From Channallabes apus (taxonomy: Eukaryota; Chordata; Actinopteri; Siluriformes; Clariidae), in assembly GCA_030522415.1 (NCBI GenBank), contig CM060124.1, forward strand, positions 29,360,954 through 29,424,953: a stretch of DNA of 64,000 nucleotides, in the 5' to 3' direction. Under the pieces are notes generated by a model. That model saw nothing but the letters and a program-made list of their open reading frames with translations, ran no database searches and had not been told where the DNA came from. This document shows positions 29,622-40,625 of this stretch, piece after piece. Made by a program: the position numbers and the translations under genes. Position 1 is the first letter of the stretch. Each line of letters starts with the position of its first letter.

Positions 29622-29800
29622 CAATGCTGCGTTAGAACGCTTATGGGAACTATCTTGTCGCATTGCCGGCCATGAAGAATGTGTGGAAAAACGCCATTAT
29701 CTGGCTACATATAACCTCGGTCAGGTGACGTCATCTGATTAGATCAGGTGGAGGTTATAAATACCGGAAAGCCGGCAACAAAACCTCAGATCATTTGTCT
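29622..29800 (+). repeat. DIRS left inverted terminal repeat
   Basis: Inverse of 34625-34800 with very few mismatches. It includes GTGACGTCA-like text (TGACGTCATC near 29727) and a TATAAATA at 29756-29763, which may be the promoter. Confidence 0.88.
29752..29800 (+). promoter_or_regulatory. candidate DIRS promoter (TATA box)
   Basis: TTATAAATACC at about 29755-29765 inside the left repeat, about 150 bases before the ORF1 ATG, preceded by a CRE-like TGACGTCA at 29727-29734. Its inverse in the right repeat would point antisense. Confidence 0.4.
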
Positions 29801-29914
29801 TCATGCCGACTTGTGATCGCGTGTGTGCAGCAAGCATTTAAAAAAAATTAAAAAAAAGGATATATAAGAAACCATTCTTAACAGAGAAAAAAAAAAAAAA
29901 ACTCACCAGATATA

Positions 29915-31288
29915 ATGGCCGAGTTCAGTGTATCATGCCCGTGCGGTAACCGTCTTTCTCAAGACGATAGCCATAATCTCTGTTTTGAGTGTTTGGGTGA
30001 AAGCCACGCTCTCCTTGGACTTGAAGGAGAGTGTGAGCACTGTGATAATCTCCAGATGAAAGTGCTACGAGCGCGTCTCGCGTTCTTTAGGGAGCCACGA
30101 GCCGCTCTGCACTCCTGGGGCTCACAGGTTGATTTGGCCGAGGCACGAGAGACGGAGCCCCTTCTCTCTCTCGTCTCCTCCCCCGATCTCTCTCTCTCCC
30201 CCCCCACTTCGCGAGCGCACTTCGGTGCTTCTCGGGAGTGTTTGAGGGAGACTCACTCTCTTGCTTCAGTTGAAATGGATGTAGCTACCTCAGAACGATC
30301 CTCTAGGGATGATAGAGAGTATGAGGAATTAATTGAGGTTATAACACGCGCAGTTGAACGTTTACATATTGACTGGCCACAAGAGCAAGCTCATACAAAA
30401 CGTTCCAAACTGGATGACAGATTTCTATCGGGTGGCCAGGAGATGGCGTCACAACGCCGTTCTCTCCCCTTTTTTGATGATCTCCACAACGAGTTATCTC
30501 GTTCATGGAGACGTCCCTTTTCTTCCCGTATTTTTGTACCTTCAACTTCATTTTATTCGAATATTGTTGATGCAAAAGCACAGGGTTATGTGATGATGCC
30601 CCAGATTGAGGAGACGCTCGCGGGCTATCTCGCTCCTGGAACATCATCTTCATTAAAAAAGCCAACCCTTCCCTCCAAGGCATGTAGAACTTCTTCTACC
30701 CTGTTAGGGAAGGCGTTCCAAGCAGCTGGTCAGGCCGGCGCTTCCTTGCACACCATGGCGGTTTTGCAGGCGTATCAGGCCGACCTGCTGAATGATCTGA
30801 GCACGAGCGGCAATATGAATCAGGAAGCGTTCATAGAATTACGCCGGGCTACTGATCTGTCCCTGCGTGCGACGAAACAGACAGCCCGTGCTATTGGCCG
30901 TTCTATGGCATCCCTGGTGTCTGCAGAGAGACACCTCTGGCTAAATCTAACTGGCATTAAGGACAAAGATCGGGCATTCCTTCTCGATGCTCCCATCTCA
31001 CCCTCAGGCCTATTTGGCGAAGCTGTAAATACTGTCGCTACCAGATTTAGAGAGGCCAGTCTCTATGAACAAGCTTTTGGGAAATTTATCCCACGCCGTG
31101 CCCAGGTGTCGAGGCCATCGGCCACCCAACCTCGACCCGATCTCAGTCTCGCTAGACGAGAGGCGCAGAAGGAAAGCGTCAGTAGCCGCGCACCCCGCCG
31201 TAAGGACTGGGGTACGGCTCGGCGCCCCCCTCAGGCCGCCCACAAAAAAATAGACCGCTCTGTCTTCTTCGCGAAGAAGCGTCCCTGA
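29915..31288 (+). CDS. DIRS ORF1, gag-like protein
   Basis: 457 codons from the ATG at 29915. Residues about 9-45 hold a Cys/His cluster (CPCGNRLSQDDSHNLCFECLG ... CEHC) resembling a zinc finger. The middle is acidic and Ser-rich. The C-terminal half (about 230-370) is helical and Ala-rich (GKAFQAAGQAGASLHTMAVL), comparable to gag regions of fish DIRS elements. The tail is basic (SRAPRRKDWGTARRPPQ), suited to binding RNA. It ends TGA-TAG. RT starts in another frame about 20 bases on. The gag assignment rests on position and general features. Confidence 0.75.
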   Translation: MAEFSVSCPCGNRLSQDDSHNLCFECLGESHALLGLEGECEHCDNLQMKVLRARLAFFREPRAALHSWGSQVDLAEARETEPLLSLVSSPDLSLSPPTSRAHFGASRECLRETHSLASVEMDVATSERSSRDDREYEELIEVITRAVERLHIDWPQEQAHTKRSKLDDRFLSGGQEMASQRRSLPFFDDLHNELSRSWRRPFSSRIFVPSTSFYSNIVDAKAQGYVMMPQIEETLAGYLAPGTSSSLKKPTLPSKACRTSSTLLGKAFQAAGQAGASLHTMAVLQAYQADLLNDLSTSGNMNQEAFIELRRATDLSLRATKQTARAIGRSMASLVSAERHLWLNLTGIKDKDRAFLLDAPISPSGLFGEAVNTVATRFREASLYEQAFGKFIPRRAQVSRPSATQPRPDLSLARREAQKESVSSRAPRRKDWGTARRPPQAAHKKIDRSVFFAKKRP

Positions 31289-31305
31289 TAGCAGAGCTCA
31301 GGACC

Positions 31306-33375
31306 GTGGGGCTGACCCCCCCTGGGGACGGGCACATAGGAGCATGCCCCCCTGGGCACCCCCAGGAGATCGATGTTCAGTTTCCGCCGCCTTTGGTGTT
31401 TCGGACAACACCGGTCTCCGACACGTTAGTCCTTCGGTCGCATCCTGCTATATTCCAGGACACCGAACCACTAACACCCCCCAGCCCAGTAGAAGTACTT
31501 GCACCCCTTTCGGAGAAGCTGGCAGCGTGGAAGCTACTGCCAGGCATATCCCCCTGGGTTTTAAAGACTGTAGAGAAAGGATACAGGATCCAGTTTGCAT
31601 ATCGCCCTCCGCGTTTCAACGGCGTGGTCTCCACTTCCGTGATACCGGAAAGGGCGCGTTTTCTGAGTTCCGAACTCCAGAAATTACTGCAGAAGGGAGC
31701 CATAGAACAGGTTCCTCCTCCAGACATGGAGTCAGGTTACTACAGTCGGTACTTCCTGGTCCCCAAAAAGGACGGGGGTCTGCGTCCAATTCTGGATCTT
31801 CGCGGTTTGAACCGCTATCTCAAAAAATGCAACTTCAAAATGTTGACCATAAAGACTATTGTTTCACAAATCCAACCACAGGATTGGTTTGTGACAGTAG
31901 ATTTAAAGGACGCATATTTCCACATAGAAATTTTGCCACAGCACAGGAAGTTCCTGAGGTTCGCTTTTGGGGGAAAAGCCTACCAATTTCGGGTTCTTCC
32001 ATTCGGTCTAGCCTTATCACCCCGCACATATACAAAATGCATGGATGCAGTTCTGGCTCCTTTGAGACTCCAGGGCATCCGCATTCTGAATTACATAGAC
32101 GACTGGCTAATACTGGCCCAGTCTCAGCAGCTAGCACTTCGACACCGAGATGTCGTCCTAGCTCACCTTCACTTGCTGGGATTGAGACTCAACGCCACGA
32201 AAAGCGTTCTCTTTCCAGCACAAGTGACAACCTACTTGGGCGTCAGGTGGAATTCGATCGCTATGCAGGCACATCTGTCTCCTGCTCGCGTCGAATCCAT
32301 AAACAACGCTCTGAAGGAAATCAGACTAGACCAAGAAGTGACTGTACATCACTTACAAAAATGTTTAGGCCTCATGGCAGCTGCGTCCATGGTGATACCC
32401 TTGGGTCTCCTGCACATGAGAGCGTTTCAGCTGTGGTTAAGAGCCAGGGGAGTTCACACGAGAACAAATCCCCGAAGGCGGATAAGGGTTACGCGCAAAG
32501 GACTTCGTACCCTTTCTATGTGGTTCAGACCCCGGTTTCTCGCCTTGGGTCCCACTCTAGGTCCGTCTTGTCGTCGCAAAATGCTAACGACAGACGCTTC
32601 CCTTACCGGCTGGGGCGCGGTCTTGGATGGCCGTCCAGCCCAAGGGGTCTGGAGAGGCCACCTTTTCGCATGGCACATCAATTGCCTCGAAATGATGGCT
32701 CTATTTTTAGCTCTACAGCATTTCCTCCAGCAGCTGAGAGGCTACCATGTCCTAGTGCGGGTGGACAGCACATCAGTAGTCTCCTACATAAATCGCCAGG
32801 GCGGCCTGCGCTCGCGACGCTTGAACCAGCTAGCACATCAGGTTCTGCTCTGGGCTCAGGACAAGTTCCTGTCCCTCAGGGCGATTCACATTCCAGGGTA
32901 CAGGAATGTGGGAGCAGACTTTCTGTCCAGACGAGCTGTGAATCACGGGGAATGGAAACTCCACCCCGAAGTAGTCACTCAAATCTGGGAGAAATTCTCT
33001 ACAGCGGAGGTGGACCTCTTTGCCTCACAGGAGACTGCACAATGTCCCCTCTACTACTCTCTGACTCATCCAGCTCCCCTGGGTCTGGACGCGATGGCCC
33101 ATACGTGGCCCAATTTACGCCTCTATGTGTACCCTCCGATAGCTCTGCTCCCGGGAGTCCTGGCGAGGGTCCGTCAACACAGTTTGCGCCTCTTATTGAT
33201 AGCGCCCCGTTGGCCGGCCCGAGTATGGTTCTCAGAAATAATATCACTCCTCGACGGCTCACCTTGGATAATTCCAGTGAGGAGGGATCTTCTATCTCAG
33301 GCGCAGGGGACAATATTTCATCCCCGGCCCGAGCTTTGGAACCTTCACGCTTGGCCCCTGAACGGGACCAATTGA
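31306..33375 (+). CDS. DIRS ORF2: reverse transcriptase and RNase H
   Basis: Open frame of about 690 codons. The nominal first codon is GTG and the frame has no ATG until well into the RT region, so expression probably needs a frameshift or re-entry from ORF1. RT motifs: VPKKDGGLRPILDLRGLNR, VTVDLKDAYFHIEI, FGLALSPRTYTKC and catalytic NYIDDWLIL (YIDD at 32092-32103). RNase H: MLTTDASLTGWGAVLDG, LEMMALFLAL, LVRVDSTSVVSYIN and NVGADFLSR. The C-terminal part (EVDLFASQETAQCPLYYS ... LLIAPRWPARVW) matches the region after RNase H that is described as methyltransferase-like in DIRS elements; I cannot confirm its catalytic residues. Reverse transcribes the element. Confidence 0.9.
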   Translation: MGLTPPGDGHIGACPPGHPQEIDVQFPPPLVFRTTPVSDTLVLRSHPAIFQDTEPLTPPSPVEVLAPLSEKLAAWKLLPGISPWVLKTVEKGYRIQFAYRPPRFNGVVSTSVIPERARFLSSELQKLLQKGAIEQVPPPDMESGYYSRYFLVPKKDGGLRPILDLRGLNRYLKKCNFKMLTIKTIVSQIQPQDWFVTVDLKDAYFHIEILPQHRKFLRFAFGGKAYQFRVLPFGLALSPRTYTKCMDAVLAPLRLQGIRILNYIDDWLILAQSQQLALRHRDVVLAHLHLLGLRLNATKSVLFPAQVTTYLGVRWNSIAMQAHLSPARVESINNALKEIRLDQEVTVHHLQKCLGLMAAASMVIPLGLLHMRAFQLWLRARGVHTRTNPRRRIRVTRKGLRTLSMWFRPRFLALGPTLGPSCRRKMLTTDASLTGWGAVLDGRPAQGVWRGHLFAWHINCLEMMALFLALQHFLQQLRGYHVLVRVDSTSVVSYINRQGGLRSRRLNQLAHQVLLWAQDKFLSLRAIHIPGYRNVGADFLSRRAVNHGEWKLHPEVVTQIWEKFSTAEVDLFASQETAQCPLYYSLTHPAPLGLDAMAHTWPNLRLYVYPPIALLPGVLARVRQHSLRLLLIAPRWPARVWFSEIISLLDGSPWIIPVRRDLLSQAQGTIFHPRPELWNLHAWPLNGTN

Positions 33376-34394
33376 GTCAAGCCGGCCTTTCCGCCGGCGT
33401 AATTGACACCATCCTAAGTGCTAGGGCTCCCTCCACTAGAAGGATTTATGCCTTCAAATGGAAGGTATTCGAGAGCTGGTGCATGGCTAAGCAGGTGGAC
33501 CCAGTCCACTGCCGAATTGTTTCAGTGCTGGAATTCCTGCAAGAGAAATTGTCCTCGGGCTTGTGCCCTAGTACCCTCAGAACGTACGTGGCCGCTATTT
33601 CAGCCTGCCACGTCCTGTCTGAAGGGGCTACTGTAGGAAATCACCCTTTAGTTGCCCGTTTCATTCGTGGAGCTAAACGGTTGAGGCCACCCACTAGAGT
33701 CACGGCTCCCTCTTGGGATTTATCTATCGTGCTCGAAGGTTTGATCGAGACTCCTTTTGAACCGCTAGAGTCAGCGCCCGACAGGCTTCTGACTCTCAAG
33801 ATGGTTCTTCTTATGGCCATCACCTCTCTAAAGAGGATCGGAGACCTGCGTGCATTGTCAGTCTCCCCATCCTGCCTGGACTTTGCCCCTGGGCTAGTCA
33901 AGGCCATTCTGCATCCTCACCCAAACTATCTACCGAAAGTTCCTTTCTCTACCATGCACCCTGTCATCCTGGAAGCCTTCTGTCCTCCGCCCTTTGCGGA
34001 TTCGGAGCAGGAGAAACTTCACCTACTGTGCCCAGTACGTGCTCTTCAGGCTTATGTCCACCGCACCAGCCAGTGGCGTAAGTCAGAGCAACTCTTTATA
34101 TGTTATGGAGGCCGCAACCGGGGGGCGGCCGCCACCACACATACTCTGTCACACTGGGTGAGAGATGCTATTGCCCTCTCCTATGAGGCGCGTGGACACA
34201 CTTCGCCCCTAGGAGTCAGGGCTCATTCAACCAGAGGGGTCGCCTCATCTATTGCTCTTGCAAGAGGTACTCCCCTGCAACAAGTGTGTGACGCAGCGGG
34301 TTGGTCCTCTCCGCACACATTTATAAGATTTTATAGTCTGGATGTCCATGCCACCCCAGGCTCACGAGTCCTCGGTTCAGCTTCCCGGACATGA
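33250..34394 (+). CDS. DIRS ORF3: tyrosine recombinase (open frame 31344-34394)
   Basis: The frame is open from 31344, overlapping almost all of ORF2, but recognisable recombinase sequence starts about 33400 (RAPSTRRIYAFKWKVFESWC, the core-binding domain). The catalytic domain shows TSLKRIGDLRAL (first Arg), VRAHSTRGVASS (His-x-x-Arg), AAGWSSPHTF and the nucleophile tyrosine in FIRFYSLDV, the full R-H-R-W-Y set. It would join circular cDNA to the target with a 3-bp overlap, matching the single GTT at each side. It ends 34394. The true start is unknown; an ATG in this frame is at 31344, and splicing or internal starts are possible. Confidence 0.92.
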
Positions 34395-34478
34395 ATCTGA
34401 GACCTTCTCGGCCTTGTGCGCACACGCTACACAACCTTGGGGTCCAGACACCTGTAGTGCGGCGGCGTTGGTATTCTC

Positions 34479-34586
34479 GTTCCCATAAGCGTTCTAACGC
34501 AGCATTGAGTGAAGCCTCGAAAAGGGAACGTCTCGGGTTACTTTGCAGTAACCCTGTTCCCTGAGAGGCGGGAACGAGATGCTGCG
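34479..34586. repeat. DIRS internal complementary region
   Basis: 34479-34526 is the reverse complement of the element's first 48 bases (29603-29650). 34530-34586 is the reverse complement of its last 57 bases (34794-34850). They are joined by AAC (34527-34529), the complement of the flanking GTT. In the DIRS model this region templates the outer ends that are lost during reverse transcription. Confidence 0.93.
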
Positions 34587-34624
34587 TCCGAACGCCGCAC
34601 TACCATGTGACCGGACGTCCATTC

Positions 34625-34800
34625 AGACAAATAATCTGAGGTTTTGTTGCCGGCTTTCCGGTATTTATAACCTCCACCTGATCTAATCAGATGACGTCAC
34701 CTGACCGAGGTTATATGTAGCCAGATAATGGCGTTTTTCCACACATTCTTCATGGCCGGCAATGCGACAAGATAGTTCCCATAAGCGTTCTAACGCAGCA
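34625..34800 (-). repeat. DIRS right inverted terminal repeat
   Basis: Inverse of 29622-29800. The remaining 50 bases to 34850 are unique to the right end and complementary to the internal region. Confidence 0.88.
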
Positions 34801-34850
34801 TCTCGTTCCCGCCTCTCAGGGAACAGGGTTACTGCAAAGTAACCCGAGAC

Positions 34851-35921
34851 GTTCTCTGATCGTGCCACCAAGAACAGATGCAGAGCATGCAAAGTGTAGA
34901 AATGAAATGTGTCATTCAAGACCCAGAATGTTAAGCGACACCGTGTTGCTTACAACATAGCTTAACCACATAGCTTAGTGGTCACAGCAGTGTGAGCAGT
35001 GTGTGAAGGAAGTCGGGATGTGCGTGAGTGTAATCCTTTAGAGGGTTTCATATACTGTGATAGAGACCGGTTCACAGCAGCATGTCGTCAAGTACAGTAA
35101 ATTGGATCGTATTGTGAACGTTGGACACTTTCCGGACGTTTTGTCTACTCGATTCATTTGCTTTTGCTTTTTGTCACGTTGATGAAGTGACCTCTTCCCG
35201 TTGTAAGGATAATGCCCGGATCTCTAGTTCGTCTACATTCTTTTTATGATTTCTGTTTGAATTCTCCAGCATTGGTCCAAAGAGAAATTCTGACTTTTGG
35301 CCGGTGAGTATCATTTTTTACGCATTGCTTTACCACACATGATACCCAAGTTGGCTCGACCTACAGACGCAAGTCTTACACATAACACCACCCTTCATTG
35401 TACTGCTGGAGGTAGTGGAGACCTCTTGAGATCTCCATGTCGCGTGTCTTTCTGGTTCACCTGAAGTTTGTAGTGGAGGCCACTTTCATCTTTACTGGCA
35501 GCAAAACTGGTGCAGTTTTGGTCCTGAGAGGATATGAAGATGGACCACTAAATGGAGGTTCCTGCAAATAGAAAGTCACTACAGCACTCAAGCCATTTTG
35601 TTGGTTTTTCCTTTTTTGTAATATATATATATATATTATTTTTAGCATGTAGATTACCAGAGTACCTGTATTTCCTTCATTTTAAAACTTCTAGTCTGGT
35701 TGGAAGTTGAAAAGAAGGACTTTTTTTTTACTACTTCATGCAGACACTTTCTTGGTGTGATTTCACTTTCTATCTCTTTGAAGCCCTATTTGCGTGGGAA
35801 ATCTTGTGTGATTTGGAACAATTGCAGCGGTTGTCTGTGACCTTTAATCCCGTGTGAATCAGCCATGTCTGGTCATTTGTATAGGTAGAAATTCATTCGC
35901 AAATGACCAACCATATTTCTG
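34851..35921. other. rest of copy A, no gene
   Basis: Resumes the sequence broken by the DIRS element (copy B 39789-40905). No coding signal. A short (TA)n at about 35621-35635 corresponds to a much longer one in copy B. Confidence 0.7.
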
Positions 35922-36269
35922 CCAAAACAATAAATAAACCCCCCCCCCCTCCTATATCTCCACCCTCAAACTAACTAAACTACCAAAAGGAAATTGAAAT
36001 CAAAAATACAAAAACTAAACTAACTTCCTAACAATACAAAAACAGGAGAAAACGGAGGACCAGGGAGGGACCAGCAGAAATAAAAAACAGAAGAGGACCA
36101 ATTAATTACACAGTGTCTTGGGGCAATCCACAAAAAACTGACGTATTCAATGTGGTGAACCTGAAGCGCTTTTACGGATGTTCTTCTCAGACGCCGGAGG
36201 CTTGGCATATTTAGATTCCCGAATCCGTAGCAAAGTAACTAGCGATTTAATACTAATCCAAGCGTTACA
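35922..36269 (+). pseudogene. copy B: LTR piece, gypsy integrase C-terminus and LTR remnant
   Basis: LTR text up to about 36060 is joined by deletion to the pol C-terminal region (GGACCAGCAGAAATAAAAAA ... GTGGTGAACCTGAAGCGC) and the 64-bp LTR remnant at 36206-36269. Confidence 0.85.
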
Positions 36270-36827
36270 AACATATGCTCCCATCCAGATGTCATCCCTT
36301 TCAGCGAAGACCTTGCATTTTCCAACATGACAATGCCAGACCAAAATACTGAATCAATTACAACATCATGGCTGCGTAGGATCCAGATCTGGGTACTGAA
36401 ATGGCCAGCCTGCAGACGTCCAGATCTTTCACCCATAGAAAACATTTGGTGCATCATAAAGAGGAAGATGCGACAAAGAAGACCTAAGACAGTTGAACAA
36501 CTAGAAGCCTGTATTAGACAAGAATGGGACAACATTCCTAGTCCTAAACTTGAGCAACTTGTCTCCTCAGTCCCCAGACGTTTGCAGACAGTTATAAAAA
36601 GAAGAGGGGATTCCACACAATGGTAAACAATGGCCTTGTCCCAACTTTTTTGACGTGTTGATGCCATGAAATTTAAAATCAACTTATTTTTCCCTTAAAA
36701 TGATAAATTGATATGTCATCTATGTTGTATTTCGAATAAAATATTGACATTTTAAACTTCCACTTCATTGCATTCTGTTTTTATTCACAATTTGTACAGC
36801 GTCCCAACTTTGTTGGAATCGGGTTTG
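36270..36827 (+). mobile_element. copy B: right half of the Tc1-like transposon
   Basis: As 25277-25834, with the C-terminal transposase frame 36327-36626 conserved, and ending with the terminal repeat TTGGAATCGGGTTTG at 36827 then TA. It shows the state before the inverted tract was added in copy A. Confidence 0.85.
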
Positions 36828-37524
36828 TAACTAGCTAACTATAATCTGACACGCCTAAGCTGACTAGCTGAGACAAAACAGCTTAACATTATAATTTAAC
36901 AGAAAACTATAACTAATAGTATAACTATACATAAAAGACAACATTATGTTGAAGCTAATACACAGTCTTGATGTGAAGACCCGAAAGCTTCAGTACCTTT
37001 TTCCAGATGGCAGGAGGGTGTGTCCAATGCCGATGGCTTTACAGATGCAGGGTCTGGTGTAAATGTCTGTGATAGACGGACCCCGATTATTTTCTCTGCT
37101 GTCCTCACTATCTGCTGTAGTGCCTTGCGGTACGAGATGGTACAATTCCCAAACCAGACAATGATGCAGCTGCTCGGGATGTTGTCGATGTCCCTCTGTA
37201 GAAAGTGGTCAGGATCTGTGGTGGAAGCTGGGTCTTCCTCAGCCTTCTTAAGAAGAAAGGACGCTGTTGGACTTTCTTGTGCAAGGAGTTTGTGTTGAGG
37301 AACCAGCTGAGATTCTCCTCCAGGTGGACCCCCAGGAATTTGGTGCTGTTGATGTTCAGCGGAGAGTGAGTGTATCGGTGTATTTCTGAAGTCAACAACC
37401 ATCTCTTTTGTTTGATCAACATTCAGAGACAGGTTGTTGCCTTTACACCAGTCCGTTAGACCCTGCATGCTGACTCGTCTTTGTTGCTGATGAGACACAC
37501 CACGGTCGTGTCATCAGCAATTAT
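36828..37524 (-). pseudogene. copy B: LINE reverse-transcriptase fragment
   Basis: Same as 26634-27330, with a handful of substitutions. Confidence 0.82.
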
Positions 37525-40500
37525 TATTATTAATGCAGTATTGATTCAGTGTTATTCTTCTCTCATGCACCCTTTCTCTCTCTCTCTCTGAAACCAGTTC
37601 TAAAAACTGAAGCTAACGCGGACGTTTCTTACTTCCAAAATATGCAGTTGCTCGAATGACCACTAGAATGTTTCCAAAAGCAAGTCAAACCCTATAGCGC
37701 CCCACGTTACAATACTTAACTTTACAGCAGAAACAAACATATTTACAGTCAGGTACTGTAAAGTTTAAAGGTTTTGCAGTTGATTAAACACGTTGCTCAT
37801 TCTGTCTGCTGTGCTTTGATAAACTATTCTGGCACCAAGAGAGGACGAGTCAAACACGCAAACACATTGGAGTAGGATGGAGATTTAACACGTTAATATC
37901 AGATCCATGAAGAAGAGAGTAGAATTTAATTATTTTTATATATTAAAAAAATCCCTTACAGTTACAAAAATGGTTTTGGTCTCCAAAGCTAGATTTTCCA
38001 TTCATGACTATCATGAAGAGAAATTAATGCCACGGAAATAAATGTCATAGTATCGCATAAGCTTATCAAAACCTCACGCCCGGCCACATCCTCTTACGTT
38101 TCCTAACAGGGTCATTAACACATTAATGAACACAATAGATCAGTAACTGCATTACTGCCACAACCAGTCTGGTGACATCACAGGTAAAGGACAAGTAGAG
38201 GCTGATCTTCAACATGTGTACAGTATGTACAGTATGTTTATTCAAGTCGAGGTAGGTTTTGTTGTGCATATTAATTTTTGGTTTCCACTAGGTGTTCAAT
38301 GTAAGTCTGTGTTTATTTTGTACATTATGTGTTTGAACAGTATTCCAAAAGAACCACAGTCGGACACACATGTCTGACACACGTCAGTTACTTCCATTTA
38401 AGGCGCATCTGCATGCATCTCTCTGTAAAAAATGAATAAATCATCTTTAATCAATTGTTTTTATTAATCAGTAATTAATTTACAAGTTATATACATTTCA
38501 ACAGTATGTTTTATAATAAATATTCAATATTTAATCTCCGTGGTGTGAAATTTCCTCAGCAGCAGCGACAGGTATCCGAGGGTCTTATGTCACCATGGTA
38601 ACGCACGGAGGACGTGATGTCTGCGCCAATGACTTGGTGTACCGTAGGGTGTCCCGAAGGGTGGAGTTTTGTTGAGTTTTGAAGTTTCCTTTACCGACAT
38701 TCCCTACAAACAGAGCAGGTAGTAGTGAGAACCCTGTGAAGTACACTTCGGAATGGAACGCACCGAGCTCCCTGACCTGCACTCGATCTACAGCAAGCGG
38801 TGCTGGACCAAGACCAGGAAGATGGTGAAGGACCTGTTCTCTCTGTTACGTTCAGGAAAGCGCTTCCGTTCCCAACAAGGCCAACACAGAGAGACTGTGG
38901 CACAGGCACATTTGCACTAACCCTTAACTTTCCATCCTACTTTTGCACATTTAGCTAAACTTATTCTTATTTTATTCCATTATTTATTTTGTGTTCATCG
39001 TTTTTACATTTTTAAGGCCACGGGTGGTTGTTTAAGAATTTGACTGCATATCGTACTGTGTATTACTGTGTATGTGACAAACAAAATTTTTATTTGAATT
39101 TGAGTCCAGATTTATAAACACAGGCTTGTGTGCAGTTTGTTTAGCAAAGGACATGAGAAATCCTTTGTGTTTATACAAAATCCTAGTGTTTTGGAGAATT
39201 CTAAAAGTATCGTTGGAAAAACAACGTGTGTAAGGGCGAATAGTCCCCTAACAGCCTGTGCAGACAGAAAACAAAATCCTTTTTTTTGGGGGGGGGGGGG
39301 GGGGAACAATGTCTCAGCAGTAACTTTCCACCCCTAAAATGGCCTTGAGCGGAAATAAAGTCAGCTAGATTTTTTAAAGACTTCTTCATTGGACATGCAT
39401 CAAAGATTTTGAGTTGGAAAACTTGCCAGAGTTGCCAACTGTCGTGTAAGATACGGAACTGATACAGGAAGCGTTTAGTTCTGTGTTTTTAGGTATCTAA
39501 GTGAAATCTATGAGAGAGAAATATTATACATGATGGACAACGACAGGATCAGTCAGTGGATAAAGGGAAACGCCTCCTCTTCCTCTATCTCTGTCAAGGT
39601 CTTTACCAAAATAGAGAACAGAAAGCACGCTTCTCATTGGTCGTGACTCATAATCAATGGACAGACCATGTAAAAACAAACAGTCTATATCACAAATATC
39701 AAACTTACAGTATGTCAAGGAAATTCCTGCAGTCCTGAAAACTAATCTGCTGTTAGAGAACGTTGTACTGAGACTGGAGAAAATTGAAGTTCTCTGATCG
39801 TGCCACCAAGAACAGATGCAGAGCATGCAAAGTGTAGAAATGAAATGTGTCATTCAAGACCCAGAATGTTAAGCGACACCGTGTTGCTTACAACATAGCT
39901 TAACCACATAGCTTAGTGGTCACAGCTAAGTGTGAGCAGTGTGTGAAGGAAGTCGGGATGTGCGTGAGTGTAATCCTTTAGAGGGTTTCATATACTGTGA
40001 TAGAGACCGGTTCACAGCAGCATGTCGTCAAGTACAGTAAATTGGATCGTATTGTGAACGTTGGACACTTTCCGGACGTTTTGTCTACTCGATTCATTTG
40101 CTTTTGCTTTTTGTCACGTTGATAAAGTGACCTCTTCCCGTTGTAAGGATAATGCCCGGATCTCTAGTTCGTCTACATTCTTTTTATGATTTCTGTTTGA
40201 ATTCTCCAGCATTGGTCCAAAGAGAAATTCTGACTTTTGGCCGGTGAGTATCATTTTTTACGCATTGCTTTACCACACATGATACCCAAGTTGGCTCGAC
40301 CTACAGACGCAAGTCTTACACATAACACCACCCTTCATTGTACTGCTGGAGGTAGTGGAGGCCTCTTGAGATCTCCATGTCGCGTGTCTTTCTGGTTCAC
40401 CTGAAGTTTGTAGTGGAGGCCACTTTCATCTTTACTGGCAGCAAAACTGGTGCAGTTTTGGTCCTGAGAGGATATGAAGATGGACCACTAAATGGAGGTT

Positions 40501-40559
40501 CCTGCAAATAGAAAGTCACTACAGCACTCAAGCCATTTTGTTGGTTTTTCCTTTTTTTG

Positions 40560-40625
<66 letters not shown>

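Larger units (their letters stand above)
29603..34850 (+). mobile_element. complete DIRS-type tyrosine-recombinase retrotransposon
   Basis: 5248 bp with split inverted terminal repeats (29622-29800 against 34625-34800), unique outer ends and an internal complementary region (34479-34586), the layout defining DIRS elements. It encodes gag-like ORF1, RT/RNase H and a tyrosine recombinase instead of an integrase; all three are open. GTT flanks both ends (29600-29602, 34851-34853) with no longer duplication, and copy B retains the uninterrupted site with one GTT (39789-39791). Replication is thought to go through a circular cDNA inserted by recombination. The intact ORFs and repeats suggest it could be active. 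Confidence 0.95.
23947..35921 (+). repeat. tandem duplication, copy A
   Basis: Unit beginning CCAAAACAATAAATAA (23947) and ending CCATATTTCTG (35921), repeated immediately as copy B. Within it copy A uniquely has 24083-25067 (deleted in B), the inverted tract 25815-26618 and the DIRS element 29603-34850. After removing these the two copies align end to end with few differences by eye, so the duplication is young. Confidence 0.9.

Noticed and set aside
29959..31243. Several minus-strand frames opposite DIRS ORF1
   Set aside because: Shadow frames; the plus strand carries the consistent gag-RT-recombinase order.
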